Assembly (NCBI GenBank): GCA_007128345.1
Contig: SKXS01000024.1
Coordinates: 1-34,284 of the forward strand
From: Spirochaetia bacterium
Lineage (GTDB): Bacteria; Spirochaetota; Spirochaetia; PWKH01
Reading direction: 5' to 3'
DNA: 34,284 bases
Shown: piece after piece, positions 23,825 to 29,914 of the stretch
Layout of the letters: every line of letters begins with the position of its first letter
Numbering within the stretch: the stretch's first letter is position 1
Translations under genes and position numbers: made by a program
The notes under the pieces: generated by a model
Told to the model about the DNA's origin: nothing
The model's database searches: none
Seen by the model: only the letters and a program-made list of their open reading frames with translations

Positions 23825-25828
23825 TTAGCCTTTCTTCCTGAATCTCTTCTTTCGGACTACGGGTTCATCCAGGTAGAGGTACGTCTTGTGGGCAAGCCTG
23901 CAGCCGTTCCACCACTTCTTGATCCACGGCATCACCCAGTAGTCCAAGCCGAAGCACTTGCCTGCGCCTCCAAGCATGACGATGGATACCGCAATGTACC
24001 AGAGAATTTCCTGGCTGGCCAACGCGCCCATGAGCAGCATGAGTGAAAGCCCGATGGACGCAATCGCCGCTGGAAAGGTGAAAAGACCGACAAGGAAGGC
24101 CAGGCCTAAGGCAATTTCCCCGAGCACGATGGACACCTGGAAGAAATACGGCGCCTGGGCAACAAAGGTCTCATTTACCCACTGAAAGATTGCCGTAGGT
24201 TCACTCAGCAGGGGCGGAGCATACTGCGCCACCTCACCGCCGCCTGGGGTTGCCATGGTAAGCGCGTCAGTTGCGGCGGTGACCCCTTCTGCCCCGTTCT
24301 CCCAGGGGGTTGAAGTGGTTACAGCTGACACCCCTTCTGCCCCGTTTTCCAAGGGGGTTGAGCTGGTCACAGCTGACACCCCTTCTGCATCGTTGGCTTC
24401 CCAGGTTGCCCCTGCGGTACCGTCAGCACTTCCCCAGTACACCTTTCCCCCGGTTGTGTCGCTAAGCCAGCCTTGGGGAATCTTCTTGGCTCCTTCAATG
24501 AACCACATAACTCCCAAATACATCCTGAGGAAGGTCAGCCAGTAGGACTGGAGCTTGGCAGTAGCAAGTCCTCCTATGAATGATCGTTTGTTCTTTATAT
24601 CCAGGATCTCATGCTGCAGGTAGCGCCACCATCCGTTGATGCCGCAGGTCGTATGCTGGTAGTAGACATTGACCAGATGCTTCAGCCCCATGGCGAATAT
24701 GCCCGACATGGCTATGCCCATGGTGTACGAGACCGCGTAGCGGCCCCCAATGGACACCATGTACCCGTGGAAATTTGACTTGAATGGTTTAGGCTCCTTG
24801 GCACTGAAGCCAAGTTCCTTGCGTATTTCATAGACCATGCTGTCTACGGCGGTGAAAGCGGTCTGTTCAGCGGCCTCAACTGTCTGGGGAAGCGGAAGCT
24901 CATGCTCAATAAACCATACGGCATCGCCTGCCAGGTAGACTCGGTCGTAATCAACGCTCTTCATGTACTCATTGACCCGCTTCCTGGCCATCATTCCTTC
25001 AGCGAGGGGGAGCTTCTGGGCAAAATCGCTGCCCTTGATGCCGCAGGTCCAGATCACCGTATCGGACTTGATAACCGTCTTGTCCTTCAATGTGATGCTC
25101 CCCGGCTCAGCCTTCACAATGAATGAATTGAGCTTGATCTCCACGCCTTTCTTTTTCAGGTACTTCTCTGCCTTCATGCGGGGCTTTTCCGGCCAGGTAT
25201 TGAGGATCTTGCCGAGGCCTTCAACGGTGATAATCTGTATCTCGTCGGGGTCGGCCTTGAACTCCTTACAGAGGACAGGAATCCATTCAATAAGCTCTCC
25301 CACCATCTCAATACCGGTAAATCCTGCTCCTGCAACCACAAAGGTGAGCATCTGCCTGCGGCGCTCAGGGTCCTTCTCGTAGGAAGCCGCACGTACAGTA
25401 TCCTTGATGTGCTCACGTATCTTCAGGGCATCTGCAAGTCCCCACAGCGAGAACGCGTGCTCCTTGATGCCGGGAATGCCAAAGTCAGAGGACTCCGCTC
25501 CGGTACCCATGAGCAGGTAGTCGTAGCCGTAAGTCTCTGTACTTGAGGTGAGCGTCCGCCCCTCAAAGTCAATGGAAACGATGGTATCCTGCACCACCTT
25601 GACCATGCTGCCGGCGAATATCCGGTCAAAGGATATTTTAACCGATTCCTCCGGGACCCTGCCCCCTGCCAGTTCATGGAGCTCCGTCATGAGTACATGG
25701 AACGGATCCTTGTCTATGAGGGTGATCTCCACCCGGTCGCGCATTTTCTTAAACTGTTTGTGCAGCTTCTTTGCCGCGTGCACTCCTGCATATCCCCCGC
25801 CCAGCACAACTATCTGTATTGGTTTCAT
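23825..25828 (-). CDS. ndh2: Type II NADH dehydrogenase with a DoxX-like membrane tail
   Basis: A 667-residue protein. Residues 1 to about 400 form a flavin NADH:quinone oxidoreductase: FAD-binding VVLGGGYAGVHAAKKL (GGGYAG at 10-15), NAD-binding VVAGAGFTGIEMVGE (GAGFTG at 167-172), and the late FAD motif VYLAGDAVW. From about 430 it continues as a DoxX-like membrane part (FLRMYLGVMWFIEGAKKIPQGW, then three more hydrophobic segments between about 560 and 645). The loop between them (about 448-545) holds three 16-residue repeats. Listeria Ndh2 of the extracellular electron transfer locus also has an added membrane tail. ATG 25828 has GGAG six bases upstream. It is divergent from apbE and is followed at seven bases by the polyprenyl synthase. 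Confidence 0.92.
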   Translation of the reverse strand: MKPIQIVVLGGGYAGVHAAKKLHKQFKKMRDRVEITLIDKDPFHVLMTELHELAGGRVPEESVKISFDRIFAGSMVKVVQDTIVSIDFEGRTLTSSTETYGYDYLLMGTGAESSDFGIPGIKEHAFSLWGLADALKIREHIKDTVRAASYEKDPERRRQMLTFVVAGAGFTGIEMVGELIEWIPVLCKEFKADPDEIQIITVEGLGKILNTWPEKPRMKAEKYLKKKGVEIKLNSFIVKAEPGSITLKDKTVIKSDTVIWTCGIKGSDFAQKLPLAEGMMARKRVNEYMKSVDYDRVYLAGDAVWFIEHELPLPQTVEAAEQTAFTAVDSMVYEIRKELGFSAKEPKPFKSNFHGYMVSIGGRYAVSYTMGIAMSGIFAMGLKHLVNVYYQHTTCGINGWWRYLQHEILDIKNKRSFIGGLATAKLQSYWLTFLRMYLGVMWFIEGAKKIPQGWLSDTTGGKVYWGSADGTAGATWEANDAEGVSAVTSSTPLENGAEGVSAVTTSTPWENGAEGVTAATDALTMATPGGGEVAQYAPPLLSEPTAIFQWVNETFVAQAPYFFQVSIVLGEIALGLAFLVGLFTFPAAIASIGLSLMLLMGALASQEILWYIAVSIVMLGGAGKCFGLDYWVMPWIKKWWNGCRLAHKTYLYLDEPVVRKKRFRKKG
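24262..24402. repeat. 48-bp tandem repeat inside the NADH dehydrogenase gene
   Basis: The segment CCCCTTCTGC recurs at 24283, 24331 and 24379, an exact 48-base period. In the protein this gives about three 16-residue units (EGVSAVTSSTPLENGA, EGVSAVTTSTPWENGA, then a decayed EGVTAATDALT). The repeat lies in the Ser/Thr-rich loop between the first and later membrane segments of the DoxX-like tail. Confidence 0.9.
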
Positions 25829-25886
25829 GTATAACTCCATCTCCTAACCTATGCTTTCTATTCCAAAGTATTATTCTATCGCAGGG

Positions 25887-25915
25887 TTGTCAAGACTTAG
25901 CTTTTTCATCATAAT
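25887..25915 (+). promoter_or_regulatory. Promoter of apbE, probably leaderless
   Basis: -35 TTGTCA (25887-25892), a 17-base spacer, -10 CATAAT (25910-25915), then six bases to the ATG at 25922. No Shine-Dalgarno is present. The transcription start would fall at the start codon. Confidence 0.6.
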
Positions 25916-25921
25916 TATTTC

Positions 25922-27022
25922 ATGAGTAAATATCACATATTACGCAGCATTAATGTATTATTGTTAATAATATTACCATTGTTGTTTATAATTAACTGTT
26001 CTGACAATAAGAATTCACATAATAGTGCTGCTGTTTCACATAATCCGACGGCGAAAAACCACCTTGCGCTGGGCACAGCCTCCCGGGTTACTATTTATGA
26101 CCAGGAACCTGCACGGGCTGAGGAGATTCTCAAGCGTTCGTTTGCCCGGATTGACGATATTGAAGCGTCCATGACCCTCTACAACTCTGGCAGTGAGATC
26201 GCCAGGGTGAACAGGAACGCCGGAGGTCAGTTCACATCAGTTTCTGAGGAGACCTTTTTGGTCATCACCCAAGCCCTGGAGATAGCCGCTCAGACAGGCG
26301 GCGCTTTTGACCCGACCGTGGGGCCCTTGGTGAAGGCTTGGGGGATCGGATCAGACAACCCTATGATACCCGGAGAACAGGAGATGGCCATGCTCCTGGA
26401 CCTTGTGGACTATCGTGAGGTCGAACTCTCCCGTGAGGGCGGGGATTATCTTGTCAGGCTGAAGCGTCCCGACATGATGCTCGACCTCGGCGGCATAGCA
26501 AAAGGGTACGCCGCTGACGCGGTTAAGGAGGTGATCACGGGGATGGGCTCCTCGAGCGCCCTTATCAACCTGGGGGGAAACATTCTCCTGAAAGGAAGCA
26601 AGCCCGACGGCACACCCTGGAGGATAGGAATCCAGGATCCCGATGCAAACCGGGGAGCCTATGTGCTCATCCTTAATCTGACCTCGGGGACGGTGGTCAC
26701 ATCGGGCACGTATGAGCGGTTTTTCTACGATGCATCCGACCAGCGGTTCCACCACATCCTTGATCCGTGGGACGGATATCCCGTTGAAAACGGGCTGGAA
26801 AGCGTCACGATAGTCACTGAGAATTCCGCGTATGCCGACGGACTCTCCACAGGAGTGTTTGTTCTCGGACTCGAGCGGGGATGGGAGCTTGTGGAGTCGC
26901 TTCCGGGGGTGGATGCCGTGTTCATCACCGAGGATCAGAAGATATATATCACGCCGGGGATCACTTCCTATACGCTTTCAAACCAGGAATTCACTATCCG
27001 CAGCACCCTGCAGTCTCCTTGA
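25922..27022 (+). CDS. apbE: ApbE-type FMN transferase lipoprotein (FmnB-like)
   Basis: A 366-residue FAD:protein FMN transferase, which uses FAD to attach FMN covalently to Thr/Ser in exported proteins. The N-terminus is a lipoprotein signal (LLLIILPLLFIINCSDN, lipid-bearing C26), placing it outside the inner membrane. The family core is visible: IDDIEASMTLYNSGSEIARVN, GGAFDPTVGPLVKAWGIG, LDLGGIAKGYAADAV, ALINLGGNI, TSGTYERFF, HHILDPWDGYPVENG and SAYADGLSTGVFVLG, which has the conserved late metal-binding aspartate. The obvious substrate is the three-repeat FMN_bind protein at 28607. The first 120 bases or so of coding sequence are strikingly AT-rich against a GC-rich body. The tail overlaps the convergent EcfT-like gene by 29 bases. 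Confidence 0.94.
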   Translation: MSKYHILRSINVLLLIILPLLFIINCSDNKNSHNSAAVSHNPTAKNHLALGTASRVTIYDQEPARAEEILKRSFARIDDIEASMTLYNSGSEIARVNRNAGGQFTSVSEETFLVITQALEIAAQTGGAFDPTVGPLVKAWGIGSDNPMIPGEQEMAMLLDLVDYREVELSREGGDYLVRLKRPDMMLDLGGIAKGYAADAVKEVITGMGSSSALINLGGNILLKGSKPDGTPWRIGIQDPDANRGAYVLILNLTSGTVVTSGTYERFFYDASDQRFHHILDPWDGYPVENGLESVTIVTENSAYADGLSTGVFVLGLERGWELVESLPGVDAVFITEDQKIYITPGITSYTLSNQEFTIRSTLQSP

Positions 27023-27587
27023 AGTACAGCCATGCACCCCATACCGCCGCAGCTGCAGCGGCACTTATGACGGCAGTCAGCTTCCATGGACCTGCAGCCG
27101 CCTCAACTGCGTCGGGACTATCGGTTTCCATGCGTACAAGCAGCGCATCAAGACTGCTTACTATCTGTCCCGGCTTCAGGGAGAGACGGTGCTGGAGAAA
27201 CTGATTATAGTACGAGAACTGCATGCTCAGCAGCATGCCGATCCTTCCCGGGAACCTGGGCTTCCCTGATACCATGAACCGGGACAGATAGATCAAGGCG
27301 ATGAGGGTGAGGGCCTTGCGCAGTCCGATCTCCAGGGCTCCCTGGGTTATCGGGAGGGACCAGAGGGTGAACAGCACCCGTCCATGGGCCTGCAGAAGGT
27401 TAAGCGCCGTTACCGACACTATCATGATGATGTTCGGGAGCATCCGTATTCGCTCGCCCCGTATGATCTGGAGGATCATGAATATGATCACCTGGGCTGC
27501 CAGCGAGCCTACTGATGAATGGAAAACCACTGCAGGAAGCATCACCAGTCCTGCCGCCATGGGGATATTCCTGCTGCTGATCAACAC
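26994..27587 (-). CDS. EcfT-like membrane protein (FmnA-like)
   Basis: A 197-residue integral membrane protein with about five hydrophobic segments. It has a basic cytoplasmic region (ALEIGLRKALTLIALIYLSRFM) like the coupling helices of EcfT/CbiQ transmembrane components. In the Listeria extracellular electron transfer locus FmnA is an EcfT-type protein needed to supply FAD outside the membrane, and this gene sits in the matching company. The sequence likeness alone is modest. The start GTG 27587 (or TTG 27584) has AGGAGG just upstream and overlaps the stop of the Gx-family gene by seven bases, so translation is coupled. No EcfA ATPase genes are in the window. Confidence 0.68.
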   Translation of the reverse strand: MLISSRNIPMAAGLVMLPAVVFHSSVGSLAAQVIIFMILQIIRGERIRMLPNIIMIVSVTALNLLQAHGRVLFTLWSLPITQGALEIGLRKALTLIALIYLSRFMVSGKPRFPGRIGMLLSMQFSYYNQFLQHRLSLKPGQIVSSLDALLVRMETDSPDAVEAAAGPWKLTAVISAAAAAAVWGAWLYFKETAGCCG

Positions 27588-28123
27588 GGCGCCTCCTGAT
27601 CTGCAAGCCACCGGGAGGATCCCGCAAACTGCTCGGCAAACAGGCCCAGGAGGACCGATGTGACCAGCCCCATAATGAGAAACGGCGGGGCGATCAGCCA
27701 CGCACTGCGGCCGAAAAGCAGCACTCCGGCCAGTATAAGCTGTGAGCTGTTGCTCACCGTAGCCCCTGCTACGCTGATACCGACGAAGGTTATCCGCTTC
27801 CCGCAGGTTCGGTAAAGCAGGTACATCACCAGCGCGCTGGAGAGGGTTCCCGCCAGGGAAAAGAGAAAGACATAGGAGACTAATGTGCCGTGGATGATCC
27901 CCTGGCCAAGTACTTTGAGCACCACCAGGAGGGAATACTCCCGGGTATTCAGGGCGATCAGACCGATCATCACAGCCAGATTCGCAAGTCCTATGCGCAC
28001 AAAGGGCATGGGACGCGGGATGAGGTACTCAACTGTAGACAGAAAGAGTGCAAACGCAGCAAGCATGGCAACGGATCTGATACGCAGTTCCGCTCTGCCT
28101 GATGCCCGGTCAGAATGCGACAT
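27581..28123 (-). CDS. eetB: Gx transporter family membrane protein (EetB-like)
   Basis: A 180-residue membrane protein of the family once named heptaprenyl diphosphate synthase component I and now Gx transporter family. Conserved pieces are the N-terminal FLSTVEYLIPRPMPFVRIGLANL, LKVLGQGIIHGTLVSYVFLFSLAG and GATVSNSSQLILAG. About five to six membrane segments resemble the substrate-binding (S) components of ECF transporters. In Listeria the EetB protein of the flavin-based electron transfer locus belongs to this family. ATG 28123 has GGAGGTG upstream and lies inside the end of the EetA-like gene (14-base overlap). The EcfT-like gene overlaps its stop, so the three are one translational unit. 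Confidence 0.88.
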   Translation of the reverse strand: MSHSDRASGRAELRIRSVAMLAAFALFLSTVEYLIPRPMPFVRIGLANLAVMIGLIALNTREYSLLVVLKVLGQGIIHGTLVSYVFLFSLAGTLSSALVMYLLYRTCGKRITFVGISVAGATVSNSSQLILAGVLLFGRSAWLIAPPFLIMGLVTSVLLGLFAEQFAGSSRWLADQEAPC

Positions 28124-28493
28124 CGTCCACCTCCCGCTCTCCTGTTTCAATTCCTTCAATGCGGATGAAGACATCGTTGGGCAGGCAGATAATCCACTGC
28201 CCGATCCTGCTGATTGTCTTCATGGATTCGCAGACCTTGTTCCTGCAGGTTGAGTCCGACACATGCACGCCCCCCTGATGGATGGTTACCTCCGTCGGTC
28301 CCAGGGGTCCCGGGATGCTGACGACAGTGTCTGACTCAATTGAGTAGATCCACTGCTGCCCTGAAGCTTCAATGAGCACCTGGGGCGTGCCCTCCCTTGA
28401 TCCGTATACGGAGAATGCGAGCAGCCCTACGGCAATCACCGTGATTCCTATGATACCTGCATCCAGCAGCGTCAGTCGTTTCATCTCGGCCAT
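28110..28493 (-). CDS. eetA: NusG domain II membrane protein (EetA-like)
   Basis: A 127-residue protein with one N-terminal membrane anchor (about 8-30) and an extracytoplasmic NusG-domain-II fold, unrelated in role to transcription factor NusG. The signature is the C-terminal STCRNKVCESMKTISRIG and QWIICLPNDVFIRIEG, with cysteines C83, C88 and C103 in the family positions. EetA of the Listeria extracellular electron transfer locus is of this type and works with EetB to move electrons from quinol to outer flavins. The start could be ATG 28493 or the ATG three codons later; neither has a clear ribosome binding site. It leads the eetA-eetB-EcfT unit and is divergent from the FMN_bind gene. Confidence 0.88.
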   Translation of the reverse strand: MAEMKRLTLLDAGIIGITVIAVGLLAFSVYGSREGTPQVLIEASGQQWIYSIESDTVVSIPGPLGPTEVTIHQGGVHVSDSTCRNKVCESMKTISRIGQWIICLPNDVFIRIEGIETGEREVDDVAF

Positions 28494-28516
28494 GATATAC
28501 TATATTTTTTTGTTTT

Positions 28517-28545
28517 AATACAGGGGCAGATATATTGCATGACAA
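28517..28545 (-). promoter_or_regulatory. Promoter of the eetA-eetB-EcfT unit
   Basis: Minus strand: -35 TTGTCA (28545-28540), a 17-base spacer and -10 TGTATT (28522-28517). The expected leader before the ATG at 28493 is about 17 bases. It overlaps the plus-strand promoter of the FMN_bind gene, so the two would compete for polymerase. Confidence 0.5.
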
Positions 28546-28563
28546 AAACAATTAGCTTATAAT
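28535..28563 (+). promoter_or_regulatory. Promoter of the triple FMN_bind gene
   Basis: -35-like TTGCAT (28535-28540), a 17-base spacer and a perfect -10 TATAAT (28558-28563). It is followed by an inverted repeat, then GGAGGAA before the ATG at 28607. Confidence 0.55.
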
Positions 28564-28567
28564 TTTG

Positions 28568-28585
28568 ATATAGTATTATCTATAT
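28568..28585. promoter_or_regulatory. Inverted repeat, candidate operator
   Basis: ATATAG-N6-CTATAT lies 4-22 bases after the TATAAT box, across the expected transcription start of the FMN_bind gene. A dimeric repressor bound here would block that promoter. AT-rich surroundings make chance symmetry possible. Confidence 0.35.
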
Positions 28586-28606
28586 ACGTAATCGGAGGAA
28601 TTTACC

Positions 28607-29836
28607 ATGAAGAGACTCATCGCAGTACTCATTGTATTGACAATCGTCCTGGTTTCAGCAAGTGCTGCCGGGACACGCGACGTGTCGCACCTCATCCCTG
28701 TGGAATCTGCAGGATTTGAGGACGGCATCTATTTTGCCCAGGAACCCGGATTCGCGGAACGCAGCGGCTGGAAGTACGTCGTCACCCTTGAAGTGGCAGG
28801 AGGCAGGATCGTATCAGCTGACTGGAACGGGGCGCACCGGAATGCCGGCCTTGACAAAAAGACCCTGGATAAAATGGGCGGCTACCAGATGGTGGCCCGA
28901 GGCGGCGCCATAGACGAATGGTATGTCCAGGCGCAGCGGGTTGAGCAGAAGCTCATAGAAACCCAGGATCTCGCTTCCCTGCCCTACGATGAAGGCGGGT
29001 ACACCGACGCGGTGAGCGGAGTAACCATACATATCAATGAATTTGTGGATTTGGCAGCTGAAGCGCTTGCCCAGGGACCGGTAGGACGCGGACCCCATGC
29101 TGACGGGAGCTACTTTGCCCAGGATCTCCAGTTCCCTGAACGGGGAAGCTGGAAGAGCACCGTCAGGCTCACAGTCATCAACGGATACATCGTTGCAGCC
29201 AACTGGAGCGGAGTCAATCCGCAAGGTGACGACAAGAAGACCGTTGACCGTGCAGGCGGCTACCAGATGGTGGCACGGGGCGGCGCCATCGACGAGTGGT
29301 ACGTCCAGGCAGGACGGGTGGAGGCCCATCTGCTGGAGACACAGGATCCCCGCATCCCCTATGATGAAGGCGGGTACACCGACGCAGTCAGCGGCGTGAC
29401 CATCTATATTAATGATTTTGTCAGACTGGTCCACAAAGCCCTTGAGAAGGGTCCCGTGGGCGCACCTCCCTACGTTGACGGTAGGTACACCGCACAGGAG
29501 GCAGATTTCAACGAGCGGACCGGATGGAAGTCCACTATTGAGATCCTCGTTTCCGGCGGATTCATCGTTGATGTCAACTGGAGCGCAATTCACCGGGACG
29601 GACGTGACAAGAAGACCGTAGACCGTGCCGGAGAGTACCAGATGGTGGCCCGGGGCGGCGCCATAGACGAGTGGTACGTTCAGGCAGGCCGGGTGGAGGC
29701 CCATCTGCTGGAAACACAGAATCCCCACATCCCCCACGATGAGGGCGGGTACACCGATGCAATAAGCGGCGTGACCATCTACATAGATGACTTTGTCAAA
29801 CTCGCAGACAAGGCGCTCGAAGGAGCTCGAAGATAG
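28607..29836 (+). CDS. Exported protein with three FMN_bind repeats (PplA-like)
   Basis: A 409-residue exported electron carrier candidate. The N-terminus is a cleavable signal peptide (LIAVLIVLTIVLVSASA, cut near residue 20) with no lipobox cysteine. The mature protein is three copies of one FMN_bind-like domain. Each starts DGxYFAQ, continues through YQMVARGGAIDEWYVQAGRVE, and ends with an ApbE-type attachment motif YTDAVSGVTI (DAISGVT in copy 3). The threonines expected to carry FMN are T140, T265 and T390, exactly 125 residues apart. Listeria PplA has two such domains and a lipid anchor; this one has three and seems soluble. GGAGGAA lies six bases before the ATG, and a strong terminator follows. 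The nearby apbE product would load it. Confidence 0.88.
   Translation: MKRLIAVLIVLTIVLVSASAAGTRDVSHLIPVESAGFEDGIYFAQEPGFAERSGWKYVVTLEVAGGRIVSADWNGAHRNAGLDKKTLDKMGGYQMVARGGAIDEWYVQAQRVEQKLIETQDLASLPYDEGGYTDAVSGVTIHINEFVDLAAEALAQGPVGRGPHADGSYFAQDLQFPERGSWKSTVRLTVINGYIVAANWSGVNPQGDDKKTVDRAGGYQMVARGGAIDEWYVQAGRVEAHLLETQDPRIPYDEGGYTDAVSGVTIYINDFVRLVHKALEKGPVGAPPYVDGRYTAQEADFNERTGWKSTIEILVSGGFIVDVNWSAIHRDGRDKKTVDRAGEYQMVARGGAIDEWYVQAGRVEAHLLETQNPHIPHDEGGYTDAISGVTIYIDDFVKLADKALEGARR
28712..29833 (+). repeat. Three tandem 375-bp domain repeats
   Basis: The coding sequence consists of three in-frame units with a 375-base period, for example GGCGGGTACACCGA recurring in each. Copies 2 and 3 are most alike at the base level, which suggests a later duplication. 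Copy 1 has two extra residues before its SGVT motif region (DLASLPYDEGG), balanced elsewhere. Confidence 0.85.
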
Positions 29837-29842
29837 CACACC

Positions 29843-29870
29843 AAACGGCCAGGAAGTCACCTGGCCGTTT
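29843..29870 (+). terminator. Terminator of the triple FMN_bind gene
   Basis: AAACGGCCAGG (29843-29853), loop AAGTCA, CCTGGCCGTTT (29860-29870), followed by CCTTTCTGCTT. The perfect 11-bp GC-rich stem with a T-rich tail is typical of a factor-independent terminator. It starts six bases after the stop codon. Confidence 0.85.
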
Positions 29871-29879
29871 CCTTTCTGC

Positions 29880-29908
29880 TTGACCAATACCCCAATGTAT
29901 CCCATGAT
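29880..29908 (+). promoter_or_regulatory. Promoter of the patatin gene, probably leaderless
   Basis: -35 TTGACC (29880-29885), a 17-base spacer, -10 CATGAT (29903-29908), then six bases to the ATG at 29915. No ribosome binding site is seen. Confidence 0.45.
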
Positions 29909-29914
29909 GCCGGT

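Noticed and set aside
24255-24545. Plus-strand frame with visible protein repeats opposite the NADH dehydrogenase gene
   Set aside because: It only mirrors the 48-bp repeat; the minus-strand protein continues through both sides as a coherent family member.
28110-28493. Transcription antitermination factor NusG
   Set aside because: Only the domain-II fold is shared; the protein has a membrane anchor, no NGN or KOW domain, and three cysteines typical of the extracytoplasmic family.
22759-28606. FMN riboswitch in the flavin-related locus
   Set aside because: I looked for the conserved RFN-type segments in the intergenic gaps. The gaps are under 115 bases and contain none of them.
28814-29905. 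Long open frame (363 codons) on the minus strand opposite the FMN_bind gene
   Set aside because: It is the reverse of a three-fold repeated GC-rich coding sequence, so absence of stops in one unit gives absence in all. No ribosome binding site, and the plus-strand protein has a signal peptide and family motifs.
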